Shown piece after piece: positions 1 through 8,616 of a stretch of DNA of 64,000 nucleotides. The stretch comes from Streptococcus anginosus. Its GTDB lineage: Bacteria > Bacillota > Bacilli > Lactobacillales > Streptococcaceae. The stretch covers positions 1,150,501-1,214,500 of the forward strand of contig NZ_CP012719.1 of the NCBI RefSeq assembly GCF_001697145.1. Reading direction: 5' to 3'. The notes beneath the pieces are model-generated. The model had not been told where the DNA came from. It was given only the letters and a program-made list of their open reading frames with translations, and did not search any database. The translations under genes were made by a program, and so were the position numbers. Positions within the stretch are counted from its first letter, which is position 1. The number at the start of each line of letters is the position of its first letter.

Positions 1-604
1 CGATTTTAAAAACACTAGAATCCAAACGTTTTTCCCGTACAGTTGCGCGGTTTTTCTCTACAATTTTGAGTTGGCGCTCGATATCGTGGATCTGATTGCG
101 AACACTACGACGATTGAGTTCCAACTGACTTTCACCAGGACCGCGGGAACCAATTCCCCCAGCCTGACGGCTGAGCATGATCCCCTGTCCGACCAAGCGA
201 GGCAAGAGATATTTGAGCTGAGCCAAATGAACTTGAAGTTTTCCTTCGTGGCTTCTAGCCCGCATAGCAAAAATATCCAAAATTAATTGCATGCGATCAA
301 TAACCTTAACCCCTAGAATTTCTTCCAAATTGATATTCTGGCGAGGTGTCAGACGATTATTGACAATGACGGTGGAAATCTCATCTGCTTCTACCATACG
401 CTTGATTTCTTCTAATTTTCCAGCACCAACAAAAGTCTTGCTATCATACTTCTCTCGTTTCTGAGTGTAAGAGGAAACCACCTGAGCACCAGCAGTCTTG
501 GCTAAACTGGCTAATTCTTCCATAGACATGGAGAAATTTTCTATTCCCTGCAATTCTACTCCGATGAGGATCACTCGTTCCTGCTGTTTTTCTGTTTCAA
601 TCAT
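1..604 (-). CDS. hflX: GTPase HflX, N-terminal part (runs off the window)
   Basis: About 201 residues are visible, starting at the ATG at 604-602 and running off the left edge, so the GTPase domain itself is outside the window. The visible part is the HflX N-terminal nucleotide-binding domain and linker. It contains the family hallmark [14 protein letters not shown] followed by a helical basic segment ([17 protein letters not shown]). HflX is a ribosome-associated GTPase that splits stalled or hibernating 70S ribosomes under stress. The start overlaps the miaA stop by 8 nt, so the two are probably translationally coupled; the miaA-hflX order is common in Firmicutes. Confidence is high because of the signature motif. 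Confidence 0.93.
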   Translation of the reverse strand, partial: MIETEKQQERVILIGVELQGIENFSMSMEELASLAKTAGAQVVSSYTQKREKYDSKTFVGAGKLEEIKRMVEADEISTVIVNNRLTPRQNINLEEILGVKVIDRMQLILDIFAMRARSHEGKLQVHLAQLKYLLPRLVGQGIMLSRQAGGIGSRGPGESQLELNRRSVRNQIHDIERQLKIVEKNRATVREKRLDSSVFKI

Positions 605-1481
605 TCAAAAATTCCTCTATATCCTGCATAATCCGCTCTTTGACATTCGGCTCTGAAACCTGATAAAAAGTAGCATTCATGCGATTTCTGAACCAAGTTA
701 GCTGACGTTTAGCAAAGCGGCGAGTATTTTGTTTAAGTTTATTGATAGCTTCCTCTAAGGTCAACTCCCCAGCAAAGTAGGGGAAAAGTTCCTTGTAGCC
801 AATTCCTTTGCTGGCTTGGACATGTGGATAGTTGTCATAAAGCCACTTCGCCTCTTCTAAAAGTCCAGCCTTTAGCATTAGATCCACTCGCTGATTGATA
901 CGCTCATAGAGAACTTCTCGGTCATCGTCCAGACAAATCAGCAGGGCTTCATAGTCAGGCTGTTTGTTTTCAAGTTCATTCCCCAAATGAGCAATTTCCA
1001 GCGCTCGCATAGCCCGCCTGCGGTTAATCTGGGGAATTTCCAATCCCAGCTCTGCTATTTTGCCAAATAATTCCTCATCAGCCAAGGTATCTAGTTCGGC
1101 TCGATAAGCTAAAATCTCTTCATGAGAAGCTAAACCGCCCAGATGATAGCCCTCCAGCAAACTTTGAATGTAAAGCCCCGTTCCGCCTGCAATAATCGGC
1201 AGTTTCCCTTTTGCTACAATCATCTCAACAGCAGCCTCGGCTTCTTTTACAAAGTCAAAGGCTGAATAAGACTCGGTCACTTCCCGAACATCTATCAAAT
1301 AATGAGGAATCCCCTCCTGCTCACCTGGAGTGACTTTAGCCGTTCCGATGTTCAGTTTTCTATACACTTGCTGACTATCACCGCTAATAATCTCACCATT
1401 GAAACGTTTTGCGAGGTCTATACTGAGAGCTGTTTTTCCGACAGCAGTTGGTCCTACAATTACAATTATCTTGGTTTTCAT
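597..1481 (-). CDS. miaA: tRNA dimethylallyltransferase MiaA
   Basis: 294 residues, normal family length. MiaA transfers a dimethylallyl group to N6 of A37 in tRNAs that read UNN codons, improving decoding fidelity. The N-terminus carries the P-loop [10 protein letters not shown] (about residues 8-17), then the substrate-loop motif [16 protein letters not shown] and [11 protein letters not shown]. The C-terminal half has the conserved QLTWFRNR tail. It is the first gene of the miaA-hflX unit, and its start is separated from the divergent DUF3042 gene by about 80 bases holding both promoters. No truncation or unusual residue was noticed apart from Q for M in the usual DSMQVY. Confidence 0.96.
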   Translation of the reverse strand: MKTKIIVIVGPTAVGKTALSIDLAKRFNGEIISGDSQQVYRKLNIGTAKVTPGEQEGIPHYLIDVREVTESYSAFDFVKEAEAAVEMIVAKGKLPIIAGGTGLYIQSLLEGYHLGGLASHEEILAYRAELDTLADEELFGKIAELGLEIPQINRRRAMRALEIAHLGNELENKQPDYEALLICLDDDREVLYERINQRVDLMLKAGLLEEAKWLYDNYPHVQASKGIGYKELFPYFAGELTLEEAINKLKQNTRRFAKRQLTWFRNRMNATFYQVSEPNVKERIMQDIEEFLND

Positions 1482-1489
1482 CTTTTCCC

Positions 1490-1518
1490 TTGAAAAAAAT
1501 TTAATTTTTCGTTACTAT
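1490..1518 (+). promoter_or_regulatory. sigma-A promoter of the DUF3042 gene
   Basis: TTGAAA at 1490-1495, a 17-bp spacer, and TACTAT at 1513-1518. It lies 40 nt before the start codon at 1559. The divergent miaA promoter must share this short region. Confidence 0.5.
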
Positions 1519-1558
1519 ATATTATAACATAAATAAAGTTCAGAAAAGGAGAAATCTC

Positions 1559-1729
1559 ATGGCTAAAGGATTTGTTAAAGGTGTTGTAACTGGCGTAGCT
1601 GGTACTGTTGCTGCTGTTGCAGGTGCAGTTTATACATTCAAGAAAAAAGTGATTGAACCTGAAGAAAAGAAAGCAGCTTTCATCGAAGAAAACCGTAAAA
1701 AAGCAGCTCGCAAACGTGTATCACACTAA
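1559..1729 (+). CDS. DUF3042 family small protein
   Basis: 56 residues from ATG 1559 to TAA 1727-1729, preceded by AAAAGGAG. The N-terminus (MAKGFVKGVVTGVAGTVAAV) is a glycine/alanine/valine-rich hydrophobic segment that could sit in the membrane. A charged C-terminal half rich in Lys, Glu and Arg follows. This arrangement matches the DUF3042 family of lactobacilli and streptococci, whose function is unknown. The gene is monocistronic, with its own promoter and a strong terminator directly after it. The assignment rests on recalled family similarity; no catalytic motif is visible. Confidence 0.85.
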   Translation: MAKGFVKGVVTGVAGTVAAVAGAVYTFKKKVIEPEEKKAAFIEENRKKAARKRVSH

Positions 1730-1747
1730 AAACCATTCATTTCATAT

Positions 1748-1802
1748 AAAAACTCCAATAGATAACTCACTAGAAAAATGAGTATCTGTTGGAGTTTTTT
1801 TA
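1748..1802. terminator. bidirectional intrinsic terminator
   Basis: A long stem pairs AAAAACTCCAATAGATA-CTCA (from 1748) with TGAGTATCTGTTGGAG, followed by a run of T. The left side is A-rich, so it should stop transcripts from both the DUF3042 gene and the convergent ABC operon. Confidence 0.85.
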
Positions 1803-1835
1803 CACGTTTTTTCTCATACTGCAACGGTCAGTTTT

Positions 1836-3116
1836 TTATTCATAACGCAAGGATTCGATTGGATCCAATTTAGAAGCCTTATTAGCTGGCAAAATACCGA
1901 AAACAATTCCGATAGTTGCAGAAAAAAGCACACTTCCGACAGCAGACACAGTCGTAATAGTAGGTGGAGCTCCGAAAAATGCATCCAAACTATGACCGAT
2001 AGATGCCACGATAAGAGCTGCTAAAGCAAGCCCAATCAAACCGCCAATCGCTGTCAACACCATTGACTCAATGACAAATTGCATCAAGATATTGCCACGG
2101 GTTGCTCCAAGGGCTTTTCGAAGACCGATTTCACGGGTTCGTTCTGTCACTGATACAAGCATAATATTCATAACACCGATACCACCAACGAGAAGTGCTA
2201 TCCCGGCAATCGCTCCAAAAACCACTTGCACAATGGCAACCTGACTTTGGATAGCAGCCAATTGACTGGCTTGATCAAACATCTGGTACTCGCCTTCTCT
2301 CACACCGGACAATTTTGTCATCAAGCGCGCAGCTGCACTTCCGTCTTTCAACACATCATCTAATTTTTTTACATGTACCACGACATTCATAATCTCAGCA
2401 ACATTGTATTCAGCTGCCAACTGAGTGTTAGCCATTAGTAAATTTCCGTTGTTCATATTGGCTAAGCGATTTCGCGTTTCATTCGGATCTTTATAAACCC
2501 CAATCACACGGTAATTATTAGATCCCAGCTGGACAATCTGATTGAGCGCCTTATCTGCACCTCCAAAAAGAATATCAGCTAGTTTCGTATCCAGTAATAC
2601 AACTCTTGCAAATGTTTGATAATCATTTGATTTCAATGTACGTCCTGCAACGATTTGGTATTTCTTTACCGTAAAGTAAGTGGAATTGATACCCGTTATA
2701 GGAATATTATCCGCCTTCTTCTTACCATAATTTACTGTAGCGGTTGTGTTATTTGTAACATAATAATTGTCAATTCCGCTAATATCATTAACCGCTTGCT
2801 TGACCCAAACTTCTTGGATTTGAGGCTCTTCTTCTGTCGAAACTGTCTCATCACCATTTCCACTTTCGGCATCATCACGCATCTCTTGATACGTCATAAC
2901 ACCGTCACCGTTTTTACTTCTCTTGTGTGAGTAAAATAAGGAAACATCTTGCTGGGCACCACCTAGAACATCTGTGAAGGCATTGGACATACCACTTCCT
3001 AGAGCCACAATAACAACAACAGACATAACACCAATGATAATGCCCAACATCGTTAAGAAAGAGCGCATTTTATGCCCCATAATGGAGTTGATTGCAAATT
3101 TCCAATTCTGCATCAT
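1836..3116 (-). CDS. MacB/FtsX-type ABC transporter permease
   Basis: 426 residues. Layout: an N-terminal transmembrane helix (about 17-42), a large extracellular MacB-type domain (about 45-290), and three C-terminal transmembrane helices in an FtsX domain with the conserved stretch VTERTREIGLRKALGATR. It is the membrane subunit of a three-gene mechanotransducing exporter with the ATPase (overlapping start, 4 nt) and membrane fusion protein upstream. The set resembles the pneumococcal Spr0693-0695 system, linked to export of or resistance to antimicrobial peptides. The actual substrate here is inferred, not shown. Confidence 0.9.
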   Translation of the reverse strand: MMQNWKFAINSIMGHKMRSFLTMLGIIIGVMSVVVIVALGSGMSNAFTDVLGGAQQDVSLFYSHKRSKNGDGVMTYQEMRDDAESGNGDETVSTEEEPQIQEVWVKQAVNDISGIDNYYVTNNTTATVNYGKKKADNIPITGINSTYFTVKKYQIVAGRTLKSNDYQTFARVVLLDTKLADILFGGADKALNQIVQLGSNNYRVIGVYKDPNETRNRLANMNNGNLLMANTQLAAEYNVAEIMNVVVHVKKLDDVLKDGSAAARLMTKLSGVREGEYQMFDQASQLAAIQSQVAIVQVVFGAIAGIALLVGGIGVMNIMLVSVTERTREIGLRKALGATRGNILMQFVIESMVLTAIGGLIGLALAALIVASIGHSLDAFFGAPPTITTVSAVGSVLFSATIGIVFGILPANKASKLDPIESLRYE

Positions 3117-3805
3117 GCTTCTCCTTTCTTACTGTCTGATGAGATGACACCGTCTCGAATAACGATTTGTCGTTTTGCAAAGGCTGCAATCTCAGGCTCA
3201 TGAGTGACCATGATAATGGTTTTTCCTTCACGATTTAGCTCCGTCAGCAATTCCATAATTTGCTCACCCGTCTTGGTATCCAAGGCTCCCGTCGGCTCAT
3301 CTGCTAAGATAATGGAGGGATGATTGACCAAGGCACGCGCAATAGCCACCCGCTGCTTTTGACCACCAGAAAGTTCTGACGGCAAATGGTGCATCCGCTT
3401 TTCCAACTCAACTTTTTTAAGATATTGCTCTGCTAAAGCTTTCCGTTTGGATTGAGAAACCCCTGCATAAATCAAAGGAAGTTCTACATTTTGAAGAGCA
3501 TTTAATTTTGACAAGAGGAAGAATTGTTGGAAAACGAAGCCAATCTGCTGATTACGCACTTTGGCTAGCTTTTTCTCACTGAGCTTGGCAACTTCTTCAC
3601 CTTCCAAGTAATATTCACCACTCGTTGGGCGATCCAACATACCAATGATATTCATCAAGGTTGACTTTCCTGAGCCAGAAGGCCCCATAATCGCAACAAA
3701 TTCACCTTCTTCAACTTCTAAATGAACATCTTTCAAAACTTGAAGCTCCTGATCTCCATTGCGATAACTTTTGCTAACATTTTTTAAATCAATGAGTTTC
3801 TTCAT
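3113..3805 (-). CDS. LolD/MacB-type ABC transporter ATP-binding protein
   Basis: 230 residues with the full set of nucleotide-binding motifs: Walker A GPSGSGKST (about 41-49), Q-loop VFQQFFLL, signature LSGGQKQRVAIARAL, Walker B IILADEPTGALD, and the switch histidine in MVTHEPE. The ADEPTGALD Walker B extension is typical of the LolD/MacB/FtsE group. It overlaps both neighbours (4 nt with the permease, 17 nt with the fusion protein), so the three subunits are produced together. It powers the exporter from the cytoplasmic side. Confidence 0.95.
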   Translation of the reverse strand: MKKLIDLKNVSKSYRNGDQELQVLKDVHLEVEEGEFVAIMGPSGSGKSTLMNIIGMLDRPTSGEYYLEGEEVAKLSEKKLAKVRNQQIGFVFQQFFLLSKLNALQNVELPLIYAGVSQSKRKALAEQYLKKVELEKRMHHLPSELSGGQKQRVAIARALVNHPSIILADEPTGALDTKTGEQIMELLTELNREGKTIIMVTHEPEIAAFAKRQIVIRDGVISSDSKKGEA

Positions 3806-4943
3806 ACGATTTCACCTCTTGACCGTCTTTCAAGCTATCTGTTGGATTGGTGATAACTTTACTATCTTTTGTCAAACCAGATGAGATTTCTTGATTTTTA
3901 GCATCTGCATTTCCCAGTGTTACTTGCACTTTTTTTGCAGTTCCTTTTTCTAATGTCCAAACATAGTTTTTATTATTTTCAGAAACAACACTGCTGACCG
4001 GCACTAAAATCCCTCTTGTATTGTTTTTTACTTCAACATTGACGGAAAATCCTTGCTTCAAATCACCAATTTCGCTTGTAATATCTACTGTATAAGGGTA
4101 TTTTGCTCCTGAATTTACAGTGCCTGCACCAGCTGCCGCTGCATTTTGACTGTCTTTTGGATAATTTGAGATATAGCTGATTTTCCCAGTCCATTTCTTA
4201 TCTGGATAGACCTTGGACGTAATCGTCACTTCTTGCCCGACTGAAAGATTTGCCAGATTATACTCTGATAATTCGCCCTTCACTTGAAGGTTGCCGTTAT
4301 TGACAATATGAACGAGTGTTTGATTAGTACCTGTCGTAGACTTAGAAACATCACGATTGACTTCTACTACAGTCCCATTATTTGTACTGGTGACAGTCGT
4401 TGCATCTAGTAATGCCTGTGCTTTATTGACATTGTCCACAGCATCTGCGCGACTGTCCTGCAAATCGTTTAATTGAGAATCCACCGAACGTTGTGCAGAC
4501 GCAGTTGTTTTATTATCTGCCGCTTCATCACCCGTCACATCAACAGTTGTTCCATACGTTTTCAAATCATAAATTTGGCGATCAATCTTGTTTAAAGCAC
4601 GAACAGCAGTATCATATGTAGCTTGTGCTTCAACACTCTTGTATTGAACTAAGGCTTGTCCGGCTGTAACTTGATCTCCAACATTTACAAGAACATTATC
4701 CAAATCGCCCTTTGTCCCGTCATAGTAGACATATTGCTCATTGTTAGCCGCAACATTTCCTGACAGCAAAGCAGATGAAGCAACTGACCCTTCTTTTGCT
4801 TTCTGCACTTGAATCGTTTCTTCTTTATCTTTATCAGCAGTACTATTACCATTAAACAATAACATGGTACCTATCGCTCCTAAAACGACAACTACAGTTA
4901 CACCAATCAAGCTGTACAACTGCCACTTTTTCAATTTTTTCAT
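3789..4943 (-). CDS. HlyD/YknX-type membrane fusion protein of the efflux operon
   Basis: 384 residues. A single N-terminal transmembrane anchor (about 9-31, VTVVVVLGAIGTMLLF) is followed by a lipoyl-like half (VNVGDQVTAGQALVQY). Then come a coiled-coil hairpin (about 105-180), the second lipoyl half, and beta-barrel domains ending in GLTKDSKVITNPTDSLKDGQEV. The Gram-positive homologue of MacA (B. subtilis YknX) works with a MacB-like permease. It is the first gene of the operon and has a clear Shine-Dalgarno (GGAGGAGA). Low-complexity Asn/Ala/Thr stretches in the middle are usual for this streptococcal group. Confidence 0.9.
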   Translation of the reverse strand: MKKLKKWQLYSLIGVTVVVVLGAIGTMLLFNGNSTADKDKEETIQVQKAKEGSVASSALLSGNVAANNEQYVYYDGTKGDLDNVLVNVGDQVTAGQALVQYKSVEAQATYDTAVRALNKIDRQIYDLKTYGTTVDVTGDEAADNKTTASAQRSVDSQLNDLQDSRADAVDNVNKAQALLDATTVTSTNNGTVVEVNRDVSKSTTGTNQTLVHIVNNGNLQVKGELSEYNLANLSVGQEVTITSKVYPDKKWTGKISYISNYPKDSQNAAAAGAGTVNSGAKYPYTVDITSEIGDLKQGFSVNVEVKNNTRGILVPVSSVVSENNKNYVWTLEKGTAKKVQVTLGNADAKNQEISSGLTKDSKVITNPTDSLKDGQEVKSYEETH

Positions 4944-4980
4944 CTCTTTCTCCTCCTGATGAAAACGGTCTATTTTTTAT

Positions 4981-4989
4981 ATTATAACA
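4981..4989 (-). promoter_or_regulatory. extended -10 promoter of the efflux operon
   Basis: Read on the minus strand the element is TGTTATAAT, an extended -10 about 40 nt upstream of the fusion-protein start. No convincing -35 is seen, which fits an extended -10 promoter. Confidence 0.55.
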
Positions 4990-5071
4990 CATACGATTAA
5001 AAATAAAATAACATCTATAAGAAATCCTTTACTCTTTTAACATCCATCTACCTTCTTTCTAGTTATTTCAT

Positions 5072-5095
5072 ATTGTATTAAATATATAATACAAT
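5072..5095. promoter_or_regulatory. palindrome between the efflux operon and gor
   Basis: ATTGTATT (5072-5079) and AATACAAT (5088-5095) form a perfect 8-bp inverted repeat around an 8-bp AT spacer, with a further AATACAATT copy immediately to the right. It lies about 85 bp upstream of the efflux -10 and 48 bp upstream of the gor -35. It could be an operator for an unknown regulator; no regulator gene is adjacent. Confidence 0.35.
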
Positions 5096-5142
5096 AATAC
5101 AATTGAATAATCAAGCCTTTTATCAATTTTTGTAGCAGATTT

Positions 5143-5171
5143 TTGCAATCATTTTCCAAAAACGTTACAAT
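5143..5171 (+). promoter_or_regulatory. sigma-A promoter of gor
   Basis: TTGCAA (5143-5148), a 17-bp spacer, and TACAAT (5166-5171), 32 nt before the gor start codon. Confidence 0.6.
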
Positions 5172-5202
5172 GATTTCATACTATAGATAAAAGGAGACTC
5201 GT

Positions 5203-6552
5203 ATGAGAACATTTGACATCATTGCTATTGGGGGCGGTAGCGGAGGAATTGCAACCATGAATCGTGCTGGAGAACACGGTGCAAAAGCTGCCGTTATTGA
5301 AGAAAAGAAATTAGGAGGCACCTGTGTCAACGTCGGCTGTGTTCCTAAAAAAATCATGTGGTATGGTGCCCAAATCGCTGAAGCCATTCAAGATTACGGA
5401 CCAGACTATGGTTTTACTTCGGATAATCAGCAGTTTGACTTTAAGATGCTTCGGAAAAATCGCGAAGCCTATATTGATCGTGCCCGCAATTCTTACAATA
5501 ATAGTTTCAATCGAAATGGCGTCGAGCTGATTGAAGGTCGCGCTAAATTCATAGACCGTCATACGGTTGAAGTCAACGGCGAGCTTATCCAAGCCAAGCA
5601 CATTGTCATCGCAACTGGTGCTCACCCTCATATTCCAGCAGTATCTGGAGCAGAATTCGGCGAAACCTCTGACGATGTTTTTGCATGGGAAGAACTCCCT
5701 CAATCCGTTGCCATTCTCGGTGCCGGCTATATCGCAGTTGAACTAGCCGGACTCCTTCATGCTCTGGGTGTAAAAACAGACCTTTTCGTTCGTCGAGATC
5801 GTCCTCTCCGCAACTTTGATTCTTATATCATTGATGGTCTTGTGGAAGAAATGAAGAAATCAGGTCCTACTCTACATACTCACAAAATACCAGAAAAGCT
5901 TGAAAAACTTGAAAACGGAGCGATTCGCATTACCTTTGAGGACGGAACGAGCCACACCGCTCAACACGTCATCTGGGCAACTGGGCGAACTGCAAACACC
6001 AAAGGGTTGAATTTAGAGGCGGCTGGTATTACCCTAAATTCTCCTGGCTTTATAGCAGTTGACGAATTTCAAAATACAGCAACACCGGGGATTTATGCTC
6101 TAGGAGATGTTACAGGCGAAAAAGAATTAACCCCTGTTGCTATCAAAGCAGGTCGTACCTTAGCCGAGCGCTTATTTAATGGAAAAACTGAAGCTAAAAT
6201 GGATTATTCTAACATTCCAACTGTTGTCTTCTCTCATCCAGCGATTGGAACCGTTGGCTTGACCGAAGAGCAGGCAATCCAACAATATGGAGCAGAAAAC
6301 ATCCATATTTACACTTCTAACTTTGCTTCCATGTATTCAGCTGTCACCCAACACAGACAACAAGCTAAGTTCAAACTGATTACAACAGGAACAGAAGAGA
6401 AAGTCATTGGGCTTCACGGAATTGGCTACGGTGTTGATGAAATGATTCAAGGGTTTGCAGTTGCTATTAAAATGGGAGCGACCAAAGCAGATTTTGATGC
6501 GACCGTTGCCATCCATCCTACTGGATCAGAAGAGTTTGTCACCATGCGTTGA
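5203..6552 (+). CDS. gor: glutathione-disulfide reductase
   Basis: 449 residues, the usual length. It is a FAD/NADPH flavoenzyme that reduces oxidised glutathione in the cytoplasm. The FAD-binding fold IGGGSGGIA is at about 8-16 and the redox-active pair lies in [13 protein letters not shown] (about 38-50). The NADPH fold is [16 protein letters not shown] (about 171-186), FAD contacts are in [10 protein letters not shown], and the C-terminal active-site [10 protein letters not shown] supplies the catalytic His. The HPTGSEE ending fits glutathione reductase better than mercuric or lipoamide reductases. It is preceded by AAAGGAG and has its own promoter and terminator. Streptococci usually import glutathione, so this protects against oxidants. 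Confidence 0.95.
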   Translation: MRTFDIIAIGGGSGGIATMNRAGEHGAKAAVIEEKKLGGTCVNVGCVPKKIMWYGAQIAEAIQDYGPDYGFTSDNQQFDFKMLRKNREAYIDRARNSYNNSFNRNGVELIEGRAKFIDRHTVEVNGELIQAKHIVIATGAHPHIPAVSGAEFGETSDDVFAWEELPQSVAILGAGYIAVELAGLLHALGVKTDLFVRRDRPLRNFDSYIIDGLVEEMKKSGPTLHTHKIPEKLEKLENGAIRITFEDGTSHTAQHVIWATGRTANTKGLNLEAAGITLNSPGFIAVDEFQNTATPGIYALGDVTGEKELTPVAIKAGRTLAERLFNGKTEAKMDYSNIPTVVFSHPAIGTVGLTEEQAIQQYGAENIHIYTSNFASMYSAVTQHRQQAKFKLITTGTEEKVIGLHGIGYGVDEMIQGFAVAIKMGATKADFDATVAIHPTGSEEFVTMR

Positions 6553-6596
6553 GCATCATAAATGTCTTACTCCCCGAATTTTTCCAACTTTATCTC

Positions 6597-6635
6597 AATA
6601 GTCAGAATGGCTGCCAACGTCTCTGACTATTTTAG
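6597..6635 (+). terminator. gor terminator
   Basis: AATAGTCAGA (6597-6606) pairs with TCTGACTATT (6622-6631), followed by TTAGTTT. Confidence 0.7.
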
Positions 6636-6688
6636 TTTACACGATAACTTCTTCTCATTCCATAACTTATTCTTTCATTTTATCTGCT

Positions 6689-6928
6689 AGGGAGTGGGAC
6701 AGAACTAAAAGTTTTCGATTTTTAGTTCGTAGTCCCACCCCCGCAAGGGTGATTAGGTGCTCTTCCGAGCTTGAACAGTGAATGAAGAGCCCAATCATAG
6801 TGGCTTGCTGTGCAAGGCTGATTTCCCGCCTTCAACAATTCACTGAATTGTTGAAGCTACGTTATTCTACGTTATTCGTTTATTACTAAATCTAATAGAA
6901 ACTGGGACAATTTTTGCCCAGCCTCTCC
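6689..6928. repeat. streptococcal intergenic repeat (GGGAGTGGGACAGAA type)
   Basis: Non-coding. The block begins with GGGAGTGGGACAGAACTAAAA, whose complement recurs in TTTTTAGTTCGTAGTCCCAC, giving a long hairpin at 6690-6738. It continues through further inverted segments, including TTCAACAATTCA/TGAATTGTTGAA at 6830-6856, and ends with a second hairpin CTGGGACAATTTTTGCCCAG at about 6902-6921. Blocks starting this way are scattered between genes in many streptococcal genomes. No ORF is supported in 6553-7009 apart from the small gene starting at 7010. Confidence 0.6.
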
Positions 6929-6948
6929 TTTTTCCTGTGATTTTTTAG

Positions 6949-6976
6949 TTGATAAAGATGTAAATTTTGTTATGAT
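6949..6976 (+). promoter_or_regulatory. promoter of the 42-aa membrane peptide gene
   Basis: TTGATA (6949-6954), a 16-bp spacer ending in TGT, and TATGAT (6971-6976): a -35 plus an extended -10. It lies 33 nt before the start at 7010. Confidence 0.6.
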
Positions 6977-7009
6977 AATCTCAAAGCTATTTTACGAGGA
7001 GGTGCTTTT

Positions 7010-7138
7010 ATGCGAAAGATAAAAACAATTCTGATAACCATCCTACTTATTTTCTTAAATGTCTTTGGACTAATTGCATTTTTGATATTATTCCTTCGCA
7101 GTAAACATAAAAGGAAAGCAATATCGCGGAAAAAGTAA
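7010..7138 (+). CDS. 42-residue single-pass membrane peptide, function unknown
   Basis: ATG 7010 to TAA 7136-7138 with a strong ribosome site (GAGGAGG) and its own promoter. The peptide has a basic N-terminus (MRKIK), one long hydrophobic helix (about residues 6-29, rich in I, L, F) and a strongly basic tail (SKHKRKAISRKK). This is the pattern of a small membrane protein with its C-terminus in the cytoplasm. I do not recognise the family. It could be a small regulatory membrane protein or a type I toxin-like peptide; no antisense RNA promoter was identified. Confidence rests on the well-placed promoter and Shine-Dalgarno. Confidence 0.6.
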   Translation: MRKIKTILITILLIFLNVFGLIAFLILFLRSKHKRKAISRKK

Positions 7139-7187
7139 CCATTTTGACAAAAAGGTAAATTCAGTCTTTCACCTTTTTATTTAACCC

Positions 7188-7215
7188 TTGACATTTTTCT
7201 TATTTATTTTATAAT
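7188..7215 (+). promoter_or_regulatory. sigma-A promoter of bioY
   Basis: Consensus TTGACA (7188-7193), a 16-bp spacer, and TATAAT (7210-7215), 33 nt before bioY. Confidence 0.75.
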
Positions 7216-7246
7216 AGTTACCATATTACAAAACAAAGGGTTACAA
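7215..7246. promoter_or_regulatory. candidate BirA operator overlapping the bioY start region
   Basis: TAGTTACC (7215-7222) and GGTTACAA (7239-7246) form an imperfect dyad around 16 bp, directly after the -10. The half-sites resemble the Firmicute BirA consensus TTGTTAACC with one base missing. A repressor bound here would block transcription when biotin is abundant. Confidence 0.45.
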
Positions 7247-7248
7247 TT

Positions 7249-7785
7249 ATGAAAAAATCATTTACACTTATTTTGCCAGCAATTGGCGCAGCTTTGATAG
7301 CCGTTTTTGCTCAAATTACCATTCCTATCGGTCCGGTACCTTTTGCTCTGCAAAATATGGCAATTGGCTTAGTGGCTACTATTTTTCATCGAAAAGAAGC
7401 TCTATTAGCAGTCGCTCTTTATCTTCTCTTAGGCGCTATCGGTCTGCCTGTCTTTGCAGGAGGAAACGGTGGATTTCAGGCACTTGTTGGTCCAAATGCA
7501 GGTTATCTCTGGTTTTATTTGTTCTACGCCCTAGTAACAGCTAGTCTAACTTCCAAAAATAGTAGCTTTTTGACGATATTCTTATCAAATCTACTCGGAG
7601 ATGCTTTGGTTTTTGTTGGTGGTGTACTTGGTTTAATGTTTCTAGCAGGTTTTCAACTTGATAAAGCTATTACAGTCGGAGTCATCCCCTTCATTTTACC
7701 AGATCTCATAAAACTGATTGCAATTAGTTTTATCAGTAGACCTATTTTTAAAAGCTTAAAAGATCATCCCTACTTTAAAAATTGA
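7249..7785 (+). CDS. bioY: biotin transporter substrate-binding component BioY
   Basis: 178 residues, typical for BioY, the membrane S-component that binds biotin and works with the shared ECF energy-coupling module encoded elsewhere. About five to six hydrophobic helices are visible. Family motifs include ITIPIGPVPFALQNMAIGL near the N-terminus and GLPVFAGGNGGFQALVGPNAGYLWFY in the middle, which forms the biotin pocket. It stands alone with a consensus promoter, a candidate BirA site and a terminator, as expected for a biotin-repressed uptake gene in a streptococcus that cannot make biotin. Confidence 0.93.
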   Translation: MKKSFTLILPAIGAALIAVFAQITIPIGPVPFALQNMAIGLVATIFHRKEALLAVALYLLLGAIGLPVFAGGNGGFQALVGPNAGYLWFYLFYALVTASLTSKNSSFLTIFLSNLLGDALVFVGGVLGLMFLAGFQLDKAITVGVIPFILPDLIKLIAISFISRPIFKSLKDHPYFKN

Positions 7786-7809
7786 TAAAGTTGTCTCACT
7801 CCCATTATT

Positions 7810-7838
7810 AGAACTCACGTGTTGTGGGTTCTTTTTAC
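7810..7838 (+). terminator. bioY terminator
   Basis: AGAACTCAC (7810-7818) pairs with GTGGGTTCT (7824-7832), followed by TTTTT. Confidence 0.8.
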
Positions 7839-7868
7839 ATTGCTCAAAAAGATTTTTTCATTTTATTC

Positions 7869-7897
7869 TTGACAAAAATGACCAACAGTCCTATTAT
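7869..7897 (+). promoter_or_regulatory. promoter of the GNAT gene with an imperfect dyad
   Basis: TTGACA (7869-7874), a 17-bp spacer, and TATTAT (7892-7897). TGACC within the spacer and GGTCA at about 7920-7924 form a loose inverted repeat flanking the -10, possibly an operator. Confidence 0.55.
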
Positions 7898-7939
7898 ATT
7901 TTAAAAAAAATAATCGACGGTCACCAAAAGGAGCTCACC

Positions 7940-8413
7940 ATGCCTATTAGAAAAGCAGTCCCAAGCGATATTCCAGCACTCAATAATCTCTTAGAGCAAG
8001 TCTTGCTTGTTCATCACAACGTCCGACCAGACATTTTCAAAGAGAGTGGTTGCAAATTCAACGATGAACAATTGAAAACACTGATGTCTCAAGAACATAC
8101 ACCAATCTTTGTCTATGAAAATGAAGAAGGTAAAATCTTGGGTCACCTCTTTTGCATCATTAAAGAACCACACAGTCTCGTATTGACACCTATCAAAACA
8201 CTTTTCATTGAAGACCTTTGCGTTGATGAAAGTGCTCGTGGTCAAAAAATTGGTGAGCAACTCTGCCATTTTGCAGAAGAATTTGCCCAAAAAATTGGCT
8301 GTTACAACTTAACCCTTGATGTATGGAATGATAATGTCGCTGCCTTGCGCTTTTATGAACGTTTAGATCTAAAGCCCCAACAAACAATCATGGAAAAAAT
8401 TTTAAAGAAATAG
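7940..8413 (+). CDS. GNAT-family N-acetyltransferase
   Basis: 157 residues, a complete GNAT domain. Motif A is visible as LFIEDLCVDESARGQKIGEQLCHFAEEFA (about 92-120), with the acetyl-CoA pyrophosphate loop R-G-Q-K-I-G. Motif B follows as YNLTLDVWNDNVAALRFYERLDLKPQQTIMEK. The N-terminus (IRKAVPSDIPALNNLLEQ) is the usual first strand and helix. Substrate cannot be told from sequence. The start at 7940 has AAAGGAG upstream. It is monocistronic with its own promoter, and a terminator-like hairpin lies at 8572-8596. Confidence 0.88.
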   Translation: MPIRKAVPSDIPALNNLLEQVLLVHHNVRPDIFKESGCKFNDEQLKTLMSQEHTPIFVYENEEGKILGHLFCIIKEPHSLVLTPIKTLFIEDLCVDESARGQKIGEQLCHFAEEFAQKIGCYNLTLDVWNDNVAALRFYERLDLKPQQTIMEKILKK

Positions 8414-8571
8414 GAAAAGTGCATGAGTAAGAGAGAAAACAACTGCAATACGAAAAACATGACTAGCCACAACCAAACAATAAGACTGCCCAAAATATTT
8501 TTGACTCTTTCTGCAGAAGAAACTACTAAAGGAGCTTTTTATAATGATTTCAAGAAAAATCTACTAAATAC

Positions 8572-8596
8572 AAAAAACGGTTTAAGCCGTTTTTTT
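8572..8596. terminator. intrinsic terminator after the GNAT gene
   Basis: AAAAAACGG (8572-8580) pairs with CCGTTTTTTT (8587-8596) around TTTAAG. It is symmetric, so it can also serve the converging nucleotidyltransferase gene. The 8414-8571 stretch before it holds only an unsupported reading frame. Confidence 0.7.
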
Positions 8597-8616
8597 ATAC
8601 TCAATTCCAGCCGATT

